64,000 nucleotides of DNA from Pontederia crassipes (GCA_030549335.1 CM060194.1:68918077-68982076); one strand, 5' to 3'; shown: positions 36,449 to 48,218, numbered from the stretch's first letter. Notes: generated by a model from the sequence alone, not told the origin. A program made the numbers and translations.

Positions 36449-36738
36449 CAAAATGAAAAACGTGGTCAACGACGTCATGGCCATGACGTTCTGTGACAGA
36501 AATCCCTTTCGATTTTGATATGGTGTAGTTTTTGACTTTGGCACATGAGCTGGAATGCATGTCCCATCAACAGCCCCTAAAGCGTTCTACAATGACACAA
36601 GAGAGGAGGGTTAATGACAATCCTATGGCATTAATTTCAAATGCATCTTTACGCGATGACATTTTACTTACCGTGAAGTATGGGTAGAAAGTGCGAGAGG
36701 ATTCAGAAGTTTATTGTCATAGCATGTTGTGTGATACA
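36390..36738. repeat. About 37-bp direct repeat flanking the inverted transposase segment
   Basis: GAGGATTCAGAAGTTTATTG, continuing to GTTGTGTGATAC, occurs at about 36393-36430 and again at about 36697-36735. It encodes the RIQKFIVIACCVI part of the transposase C-terminus, so that part is present twice. Confidence 0.8.
36479..36698 (-). pseudogene. Inverted internal segment of the same PIF/Harbinger transposase (first catalytic Asp)
   Basis: On the minus strand the segment near 36673-36698 reads RTFYPYFT followed by a GTAAGT donor. An acceptor (TTGTAG) lies before 36586, and the next exon, 36586..36479, reads NALGAVDGTCIPAHVPKSKT and then NRKGFLSQNVMA. AVDGT.IPAH.P is the first catalytic Asp motif of PIF/Harbinger DDE transposases and normally follows the ...FYPYF region. 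Its donor, intron and acceptor are all intact but opposite in orientation to the flanking transposase exons. Confidence 0.75.
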
Positions 36739-37128
36739 CAACTTTGTCAAACGACATCAGGCCGACGAGGGGTACTTCAATAGGACTATCTGACCTGAGC
36801 CCGAAGAGTTACGTGCTGACGACTTGTTGTCTTCTATGCCCACCTCTACGACGGAGAAAATGAGAGGGGATGTTATTCGTGACGGGATAGCATCTTGCCT
36901 ATGGGCTGATCATCGACAACGTAATAGTAAGCAAGTTTCTGTGTTACCCACTATACTTTTTATCTTTTCCATTGACAATTCAGTTTCTTGTGCATTGCAT
37001 ATTTACTTATCTTTAGTGCTTACAATCTTTGTGAGAGGGTATAACTTTCTGGTTTTGTATTTTAATACAATAACTCACCTTATCTCACCGTTGTATTCCC
37101 TTATACAGGACATCACGATTCCACTTAG
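36695..37128 (+). pseudogene. PIF/Harbinger transposase, C-terminal part
   Basis: Reads RIQKFIVIACCVIHNFVKRH, then DEGYFNRTI-stop. After the stop it continues PEPEELRADDLLSSMPTS...KMRGDVIRDGIASCLWADHR, the usual end of these transposases. A donor (AATA|GTAAGC, about 36927) spliced to the acceptor at 37108 would end the protein with a TAG at 37126-37128. The in-frame stop near 36791 and the missing DDE core make it non-functional. Confidence 0.7.
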
Positions 37129-37129
37129 G

Positions 37130-37372
37130 ATGTTGCCATGCAAATTTTATGCAGTTTACGAAGGGAGGAAGCTCGAGGTGTACCATTCGTGGGTAGATTG
37201 TGAAGCTCAAGTCGTGGGTTATTGTTATTGTGCGTTTAGAAAATTTGACTCATTTGAGGAAGCCAACAACTCATTGTCAGCTTACATTAGCATGCAGTAC
37301 GTTCCACCTGCTCAACCTACTATTCATCTAGATCCAGTTGCAGAAATTGTTCCACAACAGACCATTCCATGA
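37130..37372 (+). CDS. Small ORF with RNase H1 N-terminal (viroplasmin-like) hybrid-binding domain, 80 aa
   Basis: Starts MLPCKFYAVYEGRKLEVYHS and continues WVDCEAQVVGYCYCAFRKFD, SFEEANNSLSAYI. The pattern F/YYAV..GR..GVY.SW.EC..QV.G......K.F...EEA is that of the RNase H1 N-terminal domain, which binds RNA-DNA hybrids and is related to the caulimovirus viroplasmin fold. No catalytic RNase H domain follows; the C-terminus is a Pro/Gln-rich tail. The ATG is one base after the transposase stop, just downstream of a good acceptor (TTATACAG), so it may be an exon of the Harbinger transcript or a captured host exon. The frame is intact although the transposase beside it is broken. Confidence 0.55.
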   Translation: MLPCKFYAVYEGRKLEVYHSWVDCEAQVVGYCYCAFRKFDSFEEANNSLSAYISMQYVPPAQPTIHLDPVAEIVPQQTIP

Positions 37373-38269
37373 ACACTAGTTTCTTCGGCAAATTGGAGGG
37401 ATTCACTTGTGCTGCTAGTGTGTGTCATGTGCTCTTTTGCGCTTGGTTATCTACTTTGCAAATGTTGTGGTGAAGCTTCAAAATGTTAGTTTCCAAGAAC
37501 ACTTGTAGGTCTTTTGCAACACCTCTTTTGTGGCTGTGCTCCTTTTGGATTGTTATTTTGATGTATGTCATGTAAATTTAGATGTTGACCGGCCCTGCGG
37601 TGGTTATATACGTTACTTTAGATTCTGTTAAGTTTGTCGATGAAATTATGTTGGACTTACTTATCTTTTGGCAGTTCTTATGTTATCATTGTTGCTTTGC
37701 ATTAATGCATATGTGATCTTCGTAATTAATCTGTCAATTTTTGTACTATTTTCTATTTGTGTCATGAACCGTTCTATATATGCAGTTCATAATATCGACT
37801 TCTTACAACACCAGAGTTTGTCACGAACTTTTTTTTTGTTTTACTTGCACTGCACTTGTTGCTTCTCAACATCTGTTTTGAATCGTCATTTCTAAACAAG
37901 TTAGAGCCGTTTCTTTTTTGGGCGCCAGCAGCGGGAATGATTGTCGTTTCTTTTTTTGGCGCCAGCAGCAAGAACGATTGCCAAACAGGAAGGAGAACTT
38001 TCAAGTATTAAACCATCAAATCAACAAAAATTGTTCCCGTCACTACCGAATATATCCAAACGCTCGACATGAACAAATTCATCATTTCAAGAAGTTCCAA
38101 GAACTTAGTGAAACTTTTGTTCATATATCCAAAGACAGCCTAAAAGAATTTAAGGATAATATCGTATAAAAATATAACTGTATAACTATTCATTTTTATT
38201 ATTAAACACTATGTTCATCATTTTCCTAATGAGACATAAATTCTTTTAAGAAATAATTAATAATATTCA
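37373..38269. other. Downstream flank of the Harbinger relic
   Basis: A TTTTTTTGGGCGCCAGCAGC-like motif is repeated twice, at about 37914-37932 and 37952-37970. No gene recognised. Confidence 0.4.
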
Positions 38270-38860
38270 AATGAATTAACCAAACACTACTATGTTAAAA
38301 AATATATATGATAATTAGAATATATTATATTTTTGTAAGTGTATTATTTACCATGCAATACTTAAATTTTTTGTTCATTTCATTCAATATTACACACAAA
38401 TATAGATTGATTCTTAGAAAGATTTTCATTTATTAAATTCTGAACAATGTACATTACATAAGTAATATATTTGGCAATTCATTTTTAGTTATTTATAACG
38501 AAATAAAAAATTATAAGTTAATATATAATTTTTACTAATATACGCCTAATTAAAATAGTTGAGTTTATATATATAATTTATTTAAACTCCATAAACTTAA
38601 ATCACAAACACATATTTTCATCCATAAAAATAAAGTTGTTAAAATGTTTAGTATATTTTTTAGAAATATGACAATAACATATTCATAATAATTAACTAAG
38701 ATTTATTTATTTACTATTTTCATAATTAATTTAATTAGTTTATAATTTACTTAAATAAAATTTTAAAGTGCATATGTGAATAGTAAAACTAAAGAAATAT
38801 CACCCTTCTCATAGGCAATCTCAATTGTCAATAAATTACTCGTTACCTATTATAAATTAA
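38270..38860. mobile_element. Degenerate copy of the Tourist-like MITE family seen at 60.8-61.4 kb
   Basis: Shares ordered blocks with 60778-61439: CAATGTAC(A/G)TTAC, CAATTCAT, TTTTTACTAATATA, AAACTTAAATCACAAA, ACATATTCATAATAATTA-like and CATAGGCAATCT. Clean ends and target duplications could not be fixed, so the limits are approximate. Confidence 0.55.
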
Positions 38861-38948
38861 CAACAAAATATGATAGAATCATATAATTTAATTATACAAT
38901 ATTATATATTAATACTCGTTCCATGCTTGATGCATCCATTGTGGAGAT

Positions 38949-38950
<2 letters not shown>

Positions 38951-38991
<41 letters not shown>
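38951..38991. repeat. (TA)n microsatellite
   Basis: About 20 TA units. GTGGA just before and TCCAC just after are reverse complements. Confidence 0.9.
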
Positions 38992-38992
<1 letters not shown>

Positions 38993-40484
38993 ATGTTTAT
39001 CCACCATCATTGAATCCATCGTATCTGTATTAATTAATTTTTTATCAATTATTCATCATAAATTAAATGATGATAGTGTTAGTCAAGGTAGCATATTTAT
39101 TTTTTATTCAAATTATACGATCTCCTAGCACCACATTCACTAAGGATATCAGTATTTTAAAAATATAATACATGTATAATTAAAATATAATACATTTTGG
39201 TAAAGTGTACTATTTACATGTGCATACATTCAGAGATTGCAGCCACCTAGCATTATTCCGTGCCATTCGACACATGTAGCAGGAATAGGCTAGTAATTCA
39301 TATATTGCATGGATATTAGCAACATTGGCCCCAAAAATTACATTGATATTAAAATTATCAAAACAACATAATAATAAAAGTTTAATTTTAACGTTAATTT
39401 CAATCAAAAATGAAAACAATAAATAATGTGGATCCATATTTGAAACTATGACCTAAAATTAATATGGATAGCAAACCTAATTAAACCAATTATTATATAA
39501 TGTAGATCAATCAAACCATTAAAAATTACAAAATATAATGCAATGATCTCAAAATGGATTATCATTGTAGAAGATATATGATAAAATATTTATAGGAGCA
39601 CATTTTATTACTAAATAAATTAAATAGAGAAATTTAAAAGCAAAAAAAAATGTCAAAGCATAGCTTTGGTGCAAGATTTTTTTCCTATGGATGTTAAAAA
39701 TTCTTCAACAATGTAAAATGGAGGATGAAAATGGAACCCACGTATTGCTTGTGCTTCACCAACGTGACGAAAGCAATGTGGTTAAATATACTAATGATCC
39801 TTTTAATATAGTATAGTATAAATACTGTAAAAAACTCATCAATAAAATTATTTATTCAAGATACATGAGTTGTCTCCTATGAGGAAAAGAGTAATTATCC
39901 ATGTATTTTCTTTCCATGATTTCTTATGTGCTCTCGTTTTACATGTGCCAATATTTATTCATTTTAATTGTTATAACTATTATTCACTTCCGTTGTTATA
40001 ACTAACTAACTACCCTTCTCTTCATACGTTTCAATGTTTGTTTAATGTCTAATATATATTTAGCTGTATGTGCCAGCAGTTAGTTATATCAGTTACATGT
40101 ATAAATATTATTCATTTTTTTCAAAGTACATTATGGACACATGGTAATAAACTAAAGTTATATCAAAAAGATCAAAATGGCGACACCTATCGGCTCCATG
40201 TAAGTTCTGCTATTTATTTTTCTTTTTTAACATGTACACTAAACACATGAAATGAGTTTGGAATATTAGTATATATGTAAGCAATTTGATACATAATCAT
40301 CTATTCAACCCAACATGTTAGAATTGCATGCATTGAGTTCACATAGAACACATTTATGCACATATAACTTTAGATAAAGACATGAAATGTCATATTTGAT
40401 GTTTTATAATATATAATAATCCAGTGATAAGAAACTAATGGCACGAATCTAGTGTTAAAGAAGTAAATAATATATGATAAAAAT
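38992..40484. other. AT-rich intergenic DNA
   Basis: No gene or clear element recognised. Confidence 0.5.
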
Positions 40485-40574
40485 TTGACCATAATATTGA
40501 CCATGATTAAAAATGGCGAAGATCAACCTGAGGACGCTACGACATGCTATAACTTGACCATAATATTGACCATG
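40485..40574. repeat. 21-bp exact direct repeat at the broken end of the minus-orientation LTR
   Basis: TTGACCATAATATTGACC plus ATG occurs at 40485-40505 and 40554-40574, with 48 bp between. The intact LTR at 31.7-33.6 kb has the equivalent sequence once. The second copy lies where this LTR loses similarity. Confidence 0.8.
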
Positions 40575-42582
40575 TCTCAGTCAAGAATCGAGACACATCA
40601 GCGAAAGAATGAAAAATAAAGAAAATGATAATTTTAATTCACGAAACTCTAAAAGAGGTTAGCTATATCATTGCTAAGAAATAAAATAAATTTTACATCA
40701 TGATTCTAAAATGTGAAAGGTAAATGAAAACTAATAAACACTCTAAAAAGTCCTATAGTTCATGTGTTATCCTATCGCCAGAGCTTCATCATCACACGTC
40801 TACTCCACAACGTCACTGACTTAGTCCTGTGAAAATCAGACACAAGAGAGGAGGTCCTCCCGTAAGCTTTACAGCCTAGTGGGGAACCACATGATATACA
40901 ATGTATGACATGAATATAATAACCAGCAATAAATAATCATGCTTGATTTAAACGTGAAAGATAACATGTCAGTATCATGAATCATAATAGAAATAAGAAT
41001 AAGGATCAGAATAGAACATGAATCATGAGAATCAATGATCTTAGTAAACTTGGAATCATGATATACTTGACTTGACTTGAACATGCTTCTTGATCTTAGA
41101 TTATTATTAAAATCAGGGTGACTTTATGTGCCTTTAATTTTTGGGGTATGCCGATCAAACGATCCGACCTTGTGCGGATCAGTGGGTGATCAAACCATGA
41201 CCAAGGGAGCGACCCTTATCTTGATGCACTTGACTTGGACTGACAACTCATGATTAATCTTTCATCTGAACTTATTAATCATTTTTAACAACTTGTGGCT
41301 ATTTATTCTTAATTCAATAGATACGATAAGATCAATGAGAAACAATCAATAAGAGAGGAGATCATGTAAATCAGTGAGGGATCTCTGTAGGGTCAGACAA
41401 TAGGGTCAATTCTATTTATAAGTAATATTTGGATAAGAATAAAATAATTAATAAATATAGTAAAAGGTTTTCTGAGAAATCGGTCGACCGGTAGTCTGTT
41501 GATCGGTCGACCGGTCTATTCAGATCGGTCGACCGATTGGCTGATTCGGGCTGATCGGGTTCTACATAGGAGGTGGAACGTGCATGCCATAAGAGGGCAC
41601 GACCGTGACTGAGGGTGAGGCTGGTCGACCGATCCAAAGTAGTCGGTCGACCGATTTTGTCCTAGTCGTGCGGCTGGGTACTTGGTCATGGCACGGTTGT
41701 GCCGGAAGGATGACACGGCCATGACCGGTCGGGCACTTGGTCGACCGGCATCGGCCAACCTTTTACTTGAGTTCCATCGAGTCATGGCACGGGCGTTCCG
41801 GCAGGGTGGCATGCCCGTGACGGTAGTAGCACGGGCATGCCAGGAGATGGCACGGCCGTGACGGCGGCGGGTTCCGGCCGATTTCAATACAAAAATTGCA
41901 TGGATCTTTAACATACATTCATCCTAATCTAATTTCTACGTCATAGCAATGAATGAGTCAGAAATAGAACAAACAGAATTAATTCAAACAATAAGCAAAT
42001 CAAGAATCAGGCAATTCAAATAATAATTCAAAATCAAACAAGAACCCTAGGAACACTTCTTCTTGATCCTTTTCGTTTTATCATCAATTAGGGCATGGAA
42101 TAGGACAATTCAGAGATCATGCAAGGTGATTTCGACTCACCCACCTGTTTACGATTAATTTGTCTTTTTATTCGTCAAAAATCGATCTCTGGTGCCCCTG
42201 TTTTCTTCTTCCTGCGCCTCGTTTTCTCCCGGCCGACCAGCGCCTATGTTAATCCAACAAGGGCGCTGAAGGGCAGGGCGTGTGGTGCCGGTGATTGCAG
42301 AAGGAAAGGGAAGAAGAAGTCGATCTTCGGCGGCTTGCTCTTTGGGTGGGAGCAGCGTGGCCGTAGAGGTTAAAACAGAGGGAGATTTTCTTTTCGTGTG
42401 TTTCAGGAGAGCCTAGCTTAATAGAGAGTTTTAATTAATCCTCCCCCTCTAATCCAACTCTAATATGATTTAATGAGATAAAATTTTATCTCTCTCTAAT
42501 CCAACTCTAATTGAGCTTTTATTTCTTTCTCTCAGCTTTCTTTTATATATTTTTTTATCCTTTTGTTTTGTCGGTTGTTACA
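40520..42582 (-). mobile_element. Gypsy-type LTR, minus orientation, truncated at its 3' end
   Basis: Read on the minus strand it begins TGTAACAACCGA at 42582. It matches the plus LTR at 31701-33574 through the AGGTGGGT(A/G)A(G/A)TCGAAATCACC segment, the palindrome cluster, the GATCCCT / GATCACCCA segments and the ACGTGTCTCGATTCTTGACT segment. Similarity stops near 40520, so the final 40-50 bp with the CGTTACA end are missing, and no primer-binding site follows. The first about 450 bp (42582-42140) differ from the other LTR, so this is a related but distinct subfamily. Confidence 0.7.
41480..41880. repeat. Two kinds of palindromic words in the minus-orientation LTR: GGTCGACC and CACGGCCGTG
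   Basis: GGTCGACC occurs six times between 41480 and 41750. A second set, with perfect or near-perfect GGCACGGCCGTGACGG-type words, occurs about six times between 41685 and 41870. The region is much more GC-rich than the rest of the LTR. Confidence 0.8.
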
Positions 42583-43583
42583 TTTTATCTCATTGCCATT
42601 ACATGCACGTCATCGAGTCAAAACACATTTCCTTATCTGACACTCAAATCACCTACATATGCATGCATCTATTCTATACTCACCAGATCAGCAACCAAGA
42701 AAATATGCATGAAGCATGGCATGGCCCTTTGGGTGCAATAAAGCATTTCCTCCATGCATTATTCAAGGTATGGTGCACGTCTCTTTGAGAGTATTTATAG
42801 GTTGTTATGCATGTTTGGAAGAAATTTTAGTTATATGGTTGGTTATGGATTATTATTATCCACTACTCCAATTAACTGATAGCATGTTTTTTTTTCTTTT
42901 TAGCTTATTACTAACTTACGAAGTTAGTTGCATACATATAATATAGATAGGTTATAAATTAATATACAAATATATAGTTATTATAATGGTACGAATAGTA
43001 AAATTATGTGATTATCATATCATTATCATATTTTATATTCATAACTGATATATTTTAATTTATAGTTAATATTTTAAGAACACTTGTCAACACATCTCTA
43101 TGTCAAGTGTCAAATCCTCCTTGTAAACTTCATTGCTTTTAATGATGATGATGATGATGATGATGTATGAATAAATATCGCAATCTATACATCGTAGTTG
43201 CAATATAACCATATAGAGTGAATTAATTATTATATAAATATATAGATAATAAAATTATAAAGTTATTAAATAATTGTGATATTATTATAATCATAATATC
43301 TTTTTACTTAATATTTATTACATTTTAATTTATTTAAGTGTACGGATAATATCATTTCTCCATTGGATGGTTATGGATAATTGTATCCACTACTTTATTT
43401 TAATTATATAATTGCAAATATTTTGTAACTAACTCATTATATTTAAAAAGACTCAAATTAGCATCTCATGATCTACGCAAACTAATACTCTAATTAATTA
43501 TAATATAGTAATCATAAGACATGTGGCACCTCACAAATGTGCCAAATGTTATATTCTCACCAAAATACTCTCCTTTTAATATA

Positions 43584-43617
<34 letters not shown>

Positions 43618-44034
43618 TTACTTTGTTTCAATTACTTTTTTTAAAAAATTTTGGACATGCCACATGGATACTTAAAAATATAATAATATGGGATCGTATT
43701 ATATATTAGGAATAGGATTTGGAATAGATTAAATATTGGAAATATAATTTAGTTTTGGATTAAATTAGGATTATTATTAATTTAAATATTAATTTCTTAT
43801 TTTGATGACACGTGTCACTACAGTATTATTTCACTTATCACATTCTTTAAAGAAGGGACACCGTGTCCCATATATTTTTATTCATTGAATTAGAAATTAA
43901 TGGATCATATTTTATTCATTTCTATTTAAAAACTTTAAATCCGATTCATAGATTCTTGATCTGATGAATAAGAAGGGAGACACCATGTCCCTCATTTTCC
44001 TTATTTAGAGGAGGGACACACTCATTAATTCATG

Positions 44035-44068
<34 letters not shown>

Positions 44069-45218
44069 GCCTTTTCAAATTACTGATTTTTTTTCAATGC
44101 AATTCAGTATATACAAATTGAAGATTAGGATTAGTATTATGGTTAGGATTGGAATTAGATACGCCAGCAAAAAAATAAATAATTTTACACATCTGATATT
44201 TTTCCATGTAATCAAATATTAAAAATTATTAATTTTAATATTTTAGCATTCACTATAAAAGACTCATAATTTTGGATAAATAAGAATATCAAAATCATTT
44301 TGATTCATTTATATTATATATATATACTTAGAAATATTCTTTGAGATTTGAAGTATGGATTAGTTAAAAAGTATAAACTCGATTGTAAATGTATTCTGAA
44401 TGAAGATTATTTTTTCAATATTATTTTATATTATTGTTAATTATATTTAAAAATATTTTGTAATGAAAAATATTTGTAAGTAAGAAATAAAATAATAACT
44501 ATCAACTGTATAATGTAACATGTAAATGATTTATATTATGATCACTTAAAATTCAACATTTTTCTCAAATATAAATCAAAATATTAGATGGGAACAACTA
44601 TTCTTCACAGAAGTAATTTAAATATGGAATAAAATGATAAATGATAATGTATTATTTAGCATATACATAAATTTATTGTGAATTAAAAAAAAGACTTTAC
44701 ATTTGAGTAAAAAAATAAATGGTGAAAAATATAAACATTTACTTAAATATATGATATAAAATGATATTTATATCACTAACGTTAAATGAGGTTAATTATA
44801 TCAATTATAGCTAAGAAATGGTAATATCTAATATGATAATATAAATAAGATGAATTGTATACATTAAGTTGTACTATGTAAGTTAACTAAGATGAAAATA
44901 AATGAAAAATAACATTTTAATTATCAGTTTCCAATGGGCGACTTTATAATAGGCACAAGTAATCAGCTGAGCATACAACGTTGTGCATAACCACACGTAC
45001 TATTACTATACTTATCCAGAGAGTGCATAGAACATTAAAGTCAAAATTGTTAAAGTGATAAGTACAATTTGTTAAAGTGCATAGAACATTATATGGTCCT
45101 CGAGCTTTCTTCAAAGGCATAGTTAAAGTGATTAAATAATGGAGTGTACAAAACTTGTAATGCATAAAGAAATTGAACAAATTGAATAAATAGAACAGTA
45201 AGGTCTCCACTGAAAGGA
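42583..45218. other. AT-rich intergenic DNA with microsatellites
   Basis: Holds an (ATG)n tract at 43142-43166 and (AT)n tracts at about 43587-43616 and 44035-44068. A near-duplicate GTGCATAGAACATTA occurs at about 45024 and 45077. No gene recognised. Confidence 0.5.
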
Positions 45219-45223
45219 TTGTA

Positions 45224-47483
45224 CGTAACGATCAGGATTTTCAAAAAATAGATAAAGAATATTTATTTTAAATGGATCTGAAAATCTTAATATTAATATT
45301 TTAAAATTAAATAATTCCGAAAATTAGTAGTAATTAAGGGATAATTTGAAATGATAAGAAGGATAGAATTGTTATGAAGATAAGCATAGATTTATGAAGT
45401 AAATTCGAATTTAAATAAATTTGAATAATTAAAAAGTGATTAGTCACTGATGAATGATCAAGATTGATTCTAAAGGAGTCCAAGGTCTAATAGAATTGAT
45501 ATTTCAAATATGCACTTATAAATATGTATTAATGGATGGCTGGAAATCCCTTTTTCTGTCAAACCGAATTATGTCAACAAGCCCTTTTTTCTCTCGTTAG
45601 CACGTGAACCGAGGCACCCCTGAGAATGTGTGGCTACTGGTTTCGAAGTCGGCACATAGGAGAAGAAGTTCCAGTGATGACCGTGAGTTTCGGAACGAAG
45701 ACAAAGAGCAATCGTCGGCCACAATTCATCGTTCGTGCAGAATTTCAGAGAAGGAATTACAGTTGATTTTTCAGCCAACTTTAGGTACGTAGAGGGAATC
45801 TCTATGTTATCGGTCTTCTGCGACATGGAACCCTATTCCCTTCTCCTTTATACTGAGAATTAATTAATGTATCGTGTGCATAGTTTGGATATCGTAAGAT
45901 ATAGTTATGATGATCGAAAAGTCGCATCGGAATACACTTCTCCGTCGGCGGTAGAATCCGGCCCAGGTTCTGCTATACCCGGCTCAGATTTGGTTGAATT
46001 CGAACCGCATTGGATTCGGAACCGAATCGAATTGTCCAACCCGACCTAGATTCCTATTGGCCCGATCCGGGCTCGACTCGGACTCGATGCGATTGGCTTG
46101 GAGGTGAATCGGCCAATTCGGCCCGGGTTCACCATACACCCGACCCAAGTTTGCTCTAACCGAGGTGATATAGATCATTTTCGAACACAGCCCGGATTTC
46201 ACCCGACGCGGGCTGGGTTTTGAGGATAGAAGTTATAATTTTGGGTAAATTGCTATAGAATATTGAATAGTCATCATAGTTTATTGTTCCTGATCATCTT
46301 TGATTATATCACAAACAAATCTGACCTCATCATATCTTTCAAATTTGATTTGAGTTTTGTGTCATTGTTATTCTATCATATCGTGTAATTCCTTATGATG
46401 CTGATCCAATAATTTTTTCCTGATTGGGTCCTTGTTTAACTTAAAGTAAATTATTAAAGATAAGTCCTTAAGATAAACAAGATAAAAGATGGAGACTGTT
46501 GCTGGGTCTCCATGTTTTTCGATTGTCCCTAAGCCCCCTGGATCATTATTATTATCGTATTGTATGGGGCAGATAGTGTACCTAGAGGTTTGAGATGTCG
46601 TCCTTTAGGAAAGTTATGGTTGTCCTGTGATGGCCATGGTTGCCCGCTATCTTAAAGCTATTACTAGCACTACTATTGGAGGGCGGCTTGCCATGATTTG
46701 ATCTCTCACTGGCATACATGAAAGAGACATGGAGTTTCCTTTAATTAATTGAGCGCTCATTATTAAATTGAAATTGAATAGAATTAAAATTGAATTAAAC
46801 TAAATTGAATCATGATCATTCGGATTTTGGTGTAGATTGACTTTGCCTTCGCCTATTGAATTGAATATAAATTGGTATTGATCAATGTCCTTATATATAG
46901 ATAATAAAAAAATTGATAAATTGGATAGGTGCCATCGTGATCAGACATAGTTGGTAATTATTATTGTTTGGTCCATTGATCTCCTACCTAATCTCCATCA
47001 TTGATTCATGGTCTTATTGATTATTAAGCTCTCTTATATTTATCTATCATGTGCTATATTGTTTATTGCTTCTTATTGATTATTGATATTAGGGCACCAT
47101 TGATCTTTTATTTATTGTTATGATTAAACTCTACGTACTGAGTATTTTTATACTCATGGATTTTTCTCTATATCTGGATTCATGCAGGTGAGATGATAGA
47201 AGATAGTGATGCAGGTGGTTAGGCTAAGTAACAGAGATGTTGCACATGGTGTAGGATTTAGTTCTACTAGATTATCGAATTAACTTTTATTTTTCGCGTA
47301 TTTAGTATGGTGGAGTCATGAATATTTCCAACTCCTTGTCAATATATATTGTTAGACGATCTTACTATTATTTTCGCATTTTATAGAATTTATTTTTCGT
47401 AAAAATTTATTTATATGAAATTGCGTAACGTCTTTGGAATGACTCTGAACACGTGATAGTCACGTGAGTTTCGGAGCATTACA
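45224..47483 (+). mobile_element. Solo LTR (gypsy-type), about 2.26 kb, with 5-bp target duplication
   Basis: Starts CGTAACGATCAGG and ends GAGCATTACA. Apart from the first base (C instead of T) the ends are the inverted repeat TGTAA(C/T)G / CATTACA. Identical TTGTA lies on both sides (45219-45223 and 47484-47488), the 5-bp duplication expected of LTR elements. No primer-binding site follows and no coding sequence lies inside, so it is a solo LTR left by recombination. The interior includes a GC-rich GGCCCGATCCGGGC-type stretch near 46050-46210. Confidence 0.7.
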
Positions 47484-47488
47484 TTGTA

Positions 47489-48138
47489 TATGTACAAATT
47501 TACGTCTAGAAATCAAGTGGATGAAAGATGAAAGTATTCTACAGTTTATACTGACACAATACGACGGTCAAGATTTATTCAAAATAATCATATGGAAGGA
47601 GATTGAGCATGCGAAAGTAGAGTAATAATTAGAAAACAACAGCTGAGCACTATTCTCATGTACATTTCAAATCAATTCCTCATCATAAAAAAATAAGTCT
47701 AATAGAACATTCTGGTGATAATATTGGAAATAGTATTAGAAAGGGGCACATCACCCAAGAAGAAAAAAAGAGGAATGAGAAAGACTCATTACATATCATT
47801 TAAGAAATGGATATTTAAAGATATGGTATAGTTTATCAAAAGGAGGTGAAAAATGTGATTAACAGTGGAAGATAGAAGAATGAGGGAGAAAATTAAAATT
47901 CGAAAATATCACAAAAGTACAAGTAACTTAGAAGGAGATGATTTTTAGATGAGCACCAAATAGGAGCTAGGGACAAAATATCAAAATACCGAGAAAAGCA
48001 AAAATAAGACATATTGTAGCAGCTTACAATTGACCACCATATGAATTCACCAAATAAAAAAGTCGTATATGATATTAAGAACGTATATATTCCTCTTAAT
48101 AGTAAAAAGACGTATTAAAAAAAAGTCGGAAAAATTTT
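47489..48138. other. Intergenic DNA between the solo LTR and tRNA-Leu
   Basis: No gene recognised. The last bases hold the oligo-T terminator of the tRNA on the minus strand. Confidence 0.5.
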
Positions 48139-48145
48139 GTTGAGA

Positions 48146-48178
<33 letters not shown>

Positions 48179-48218
48179 ACCTTAATCTGGCGCCTTAGAC
48201 CAACTCGGCCATCTCAAC
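48139..48218 (-). tRNA. tRNA-Leu (anticodon AAG)
   Basis: Minus strand, 80 nt without CCA. The acceptor stem GTTGAGA pairs with TCTCAAC. The A box is TGGCCGAGTTGG and the B box GGTTCAAATCC. The anticodon stem CCAGA/TCTGG encloses the loop TTAAGGT, anticodon AAG. A class II variable arm TGGTCCGAAAGGGCG follows, typical of nuclear tRNA-Leu. There is no intron and no mismatch in the acceptor stem. A short T run (TTTTT) about 5-10 bases downstream is a good RNA polymerase III terminator. It decodes CUU, and CUC after A34 is modified to inosine. Confidence 0.96.

Noticed and set aside
41516-41914. 132-residue minus-strand frame in the truncated LTR
   Set aside because: Driven by the GC-rich palindrome words; lies entirely inside an LTR and has no domain.
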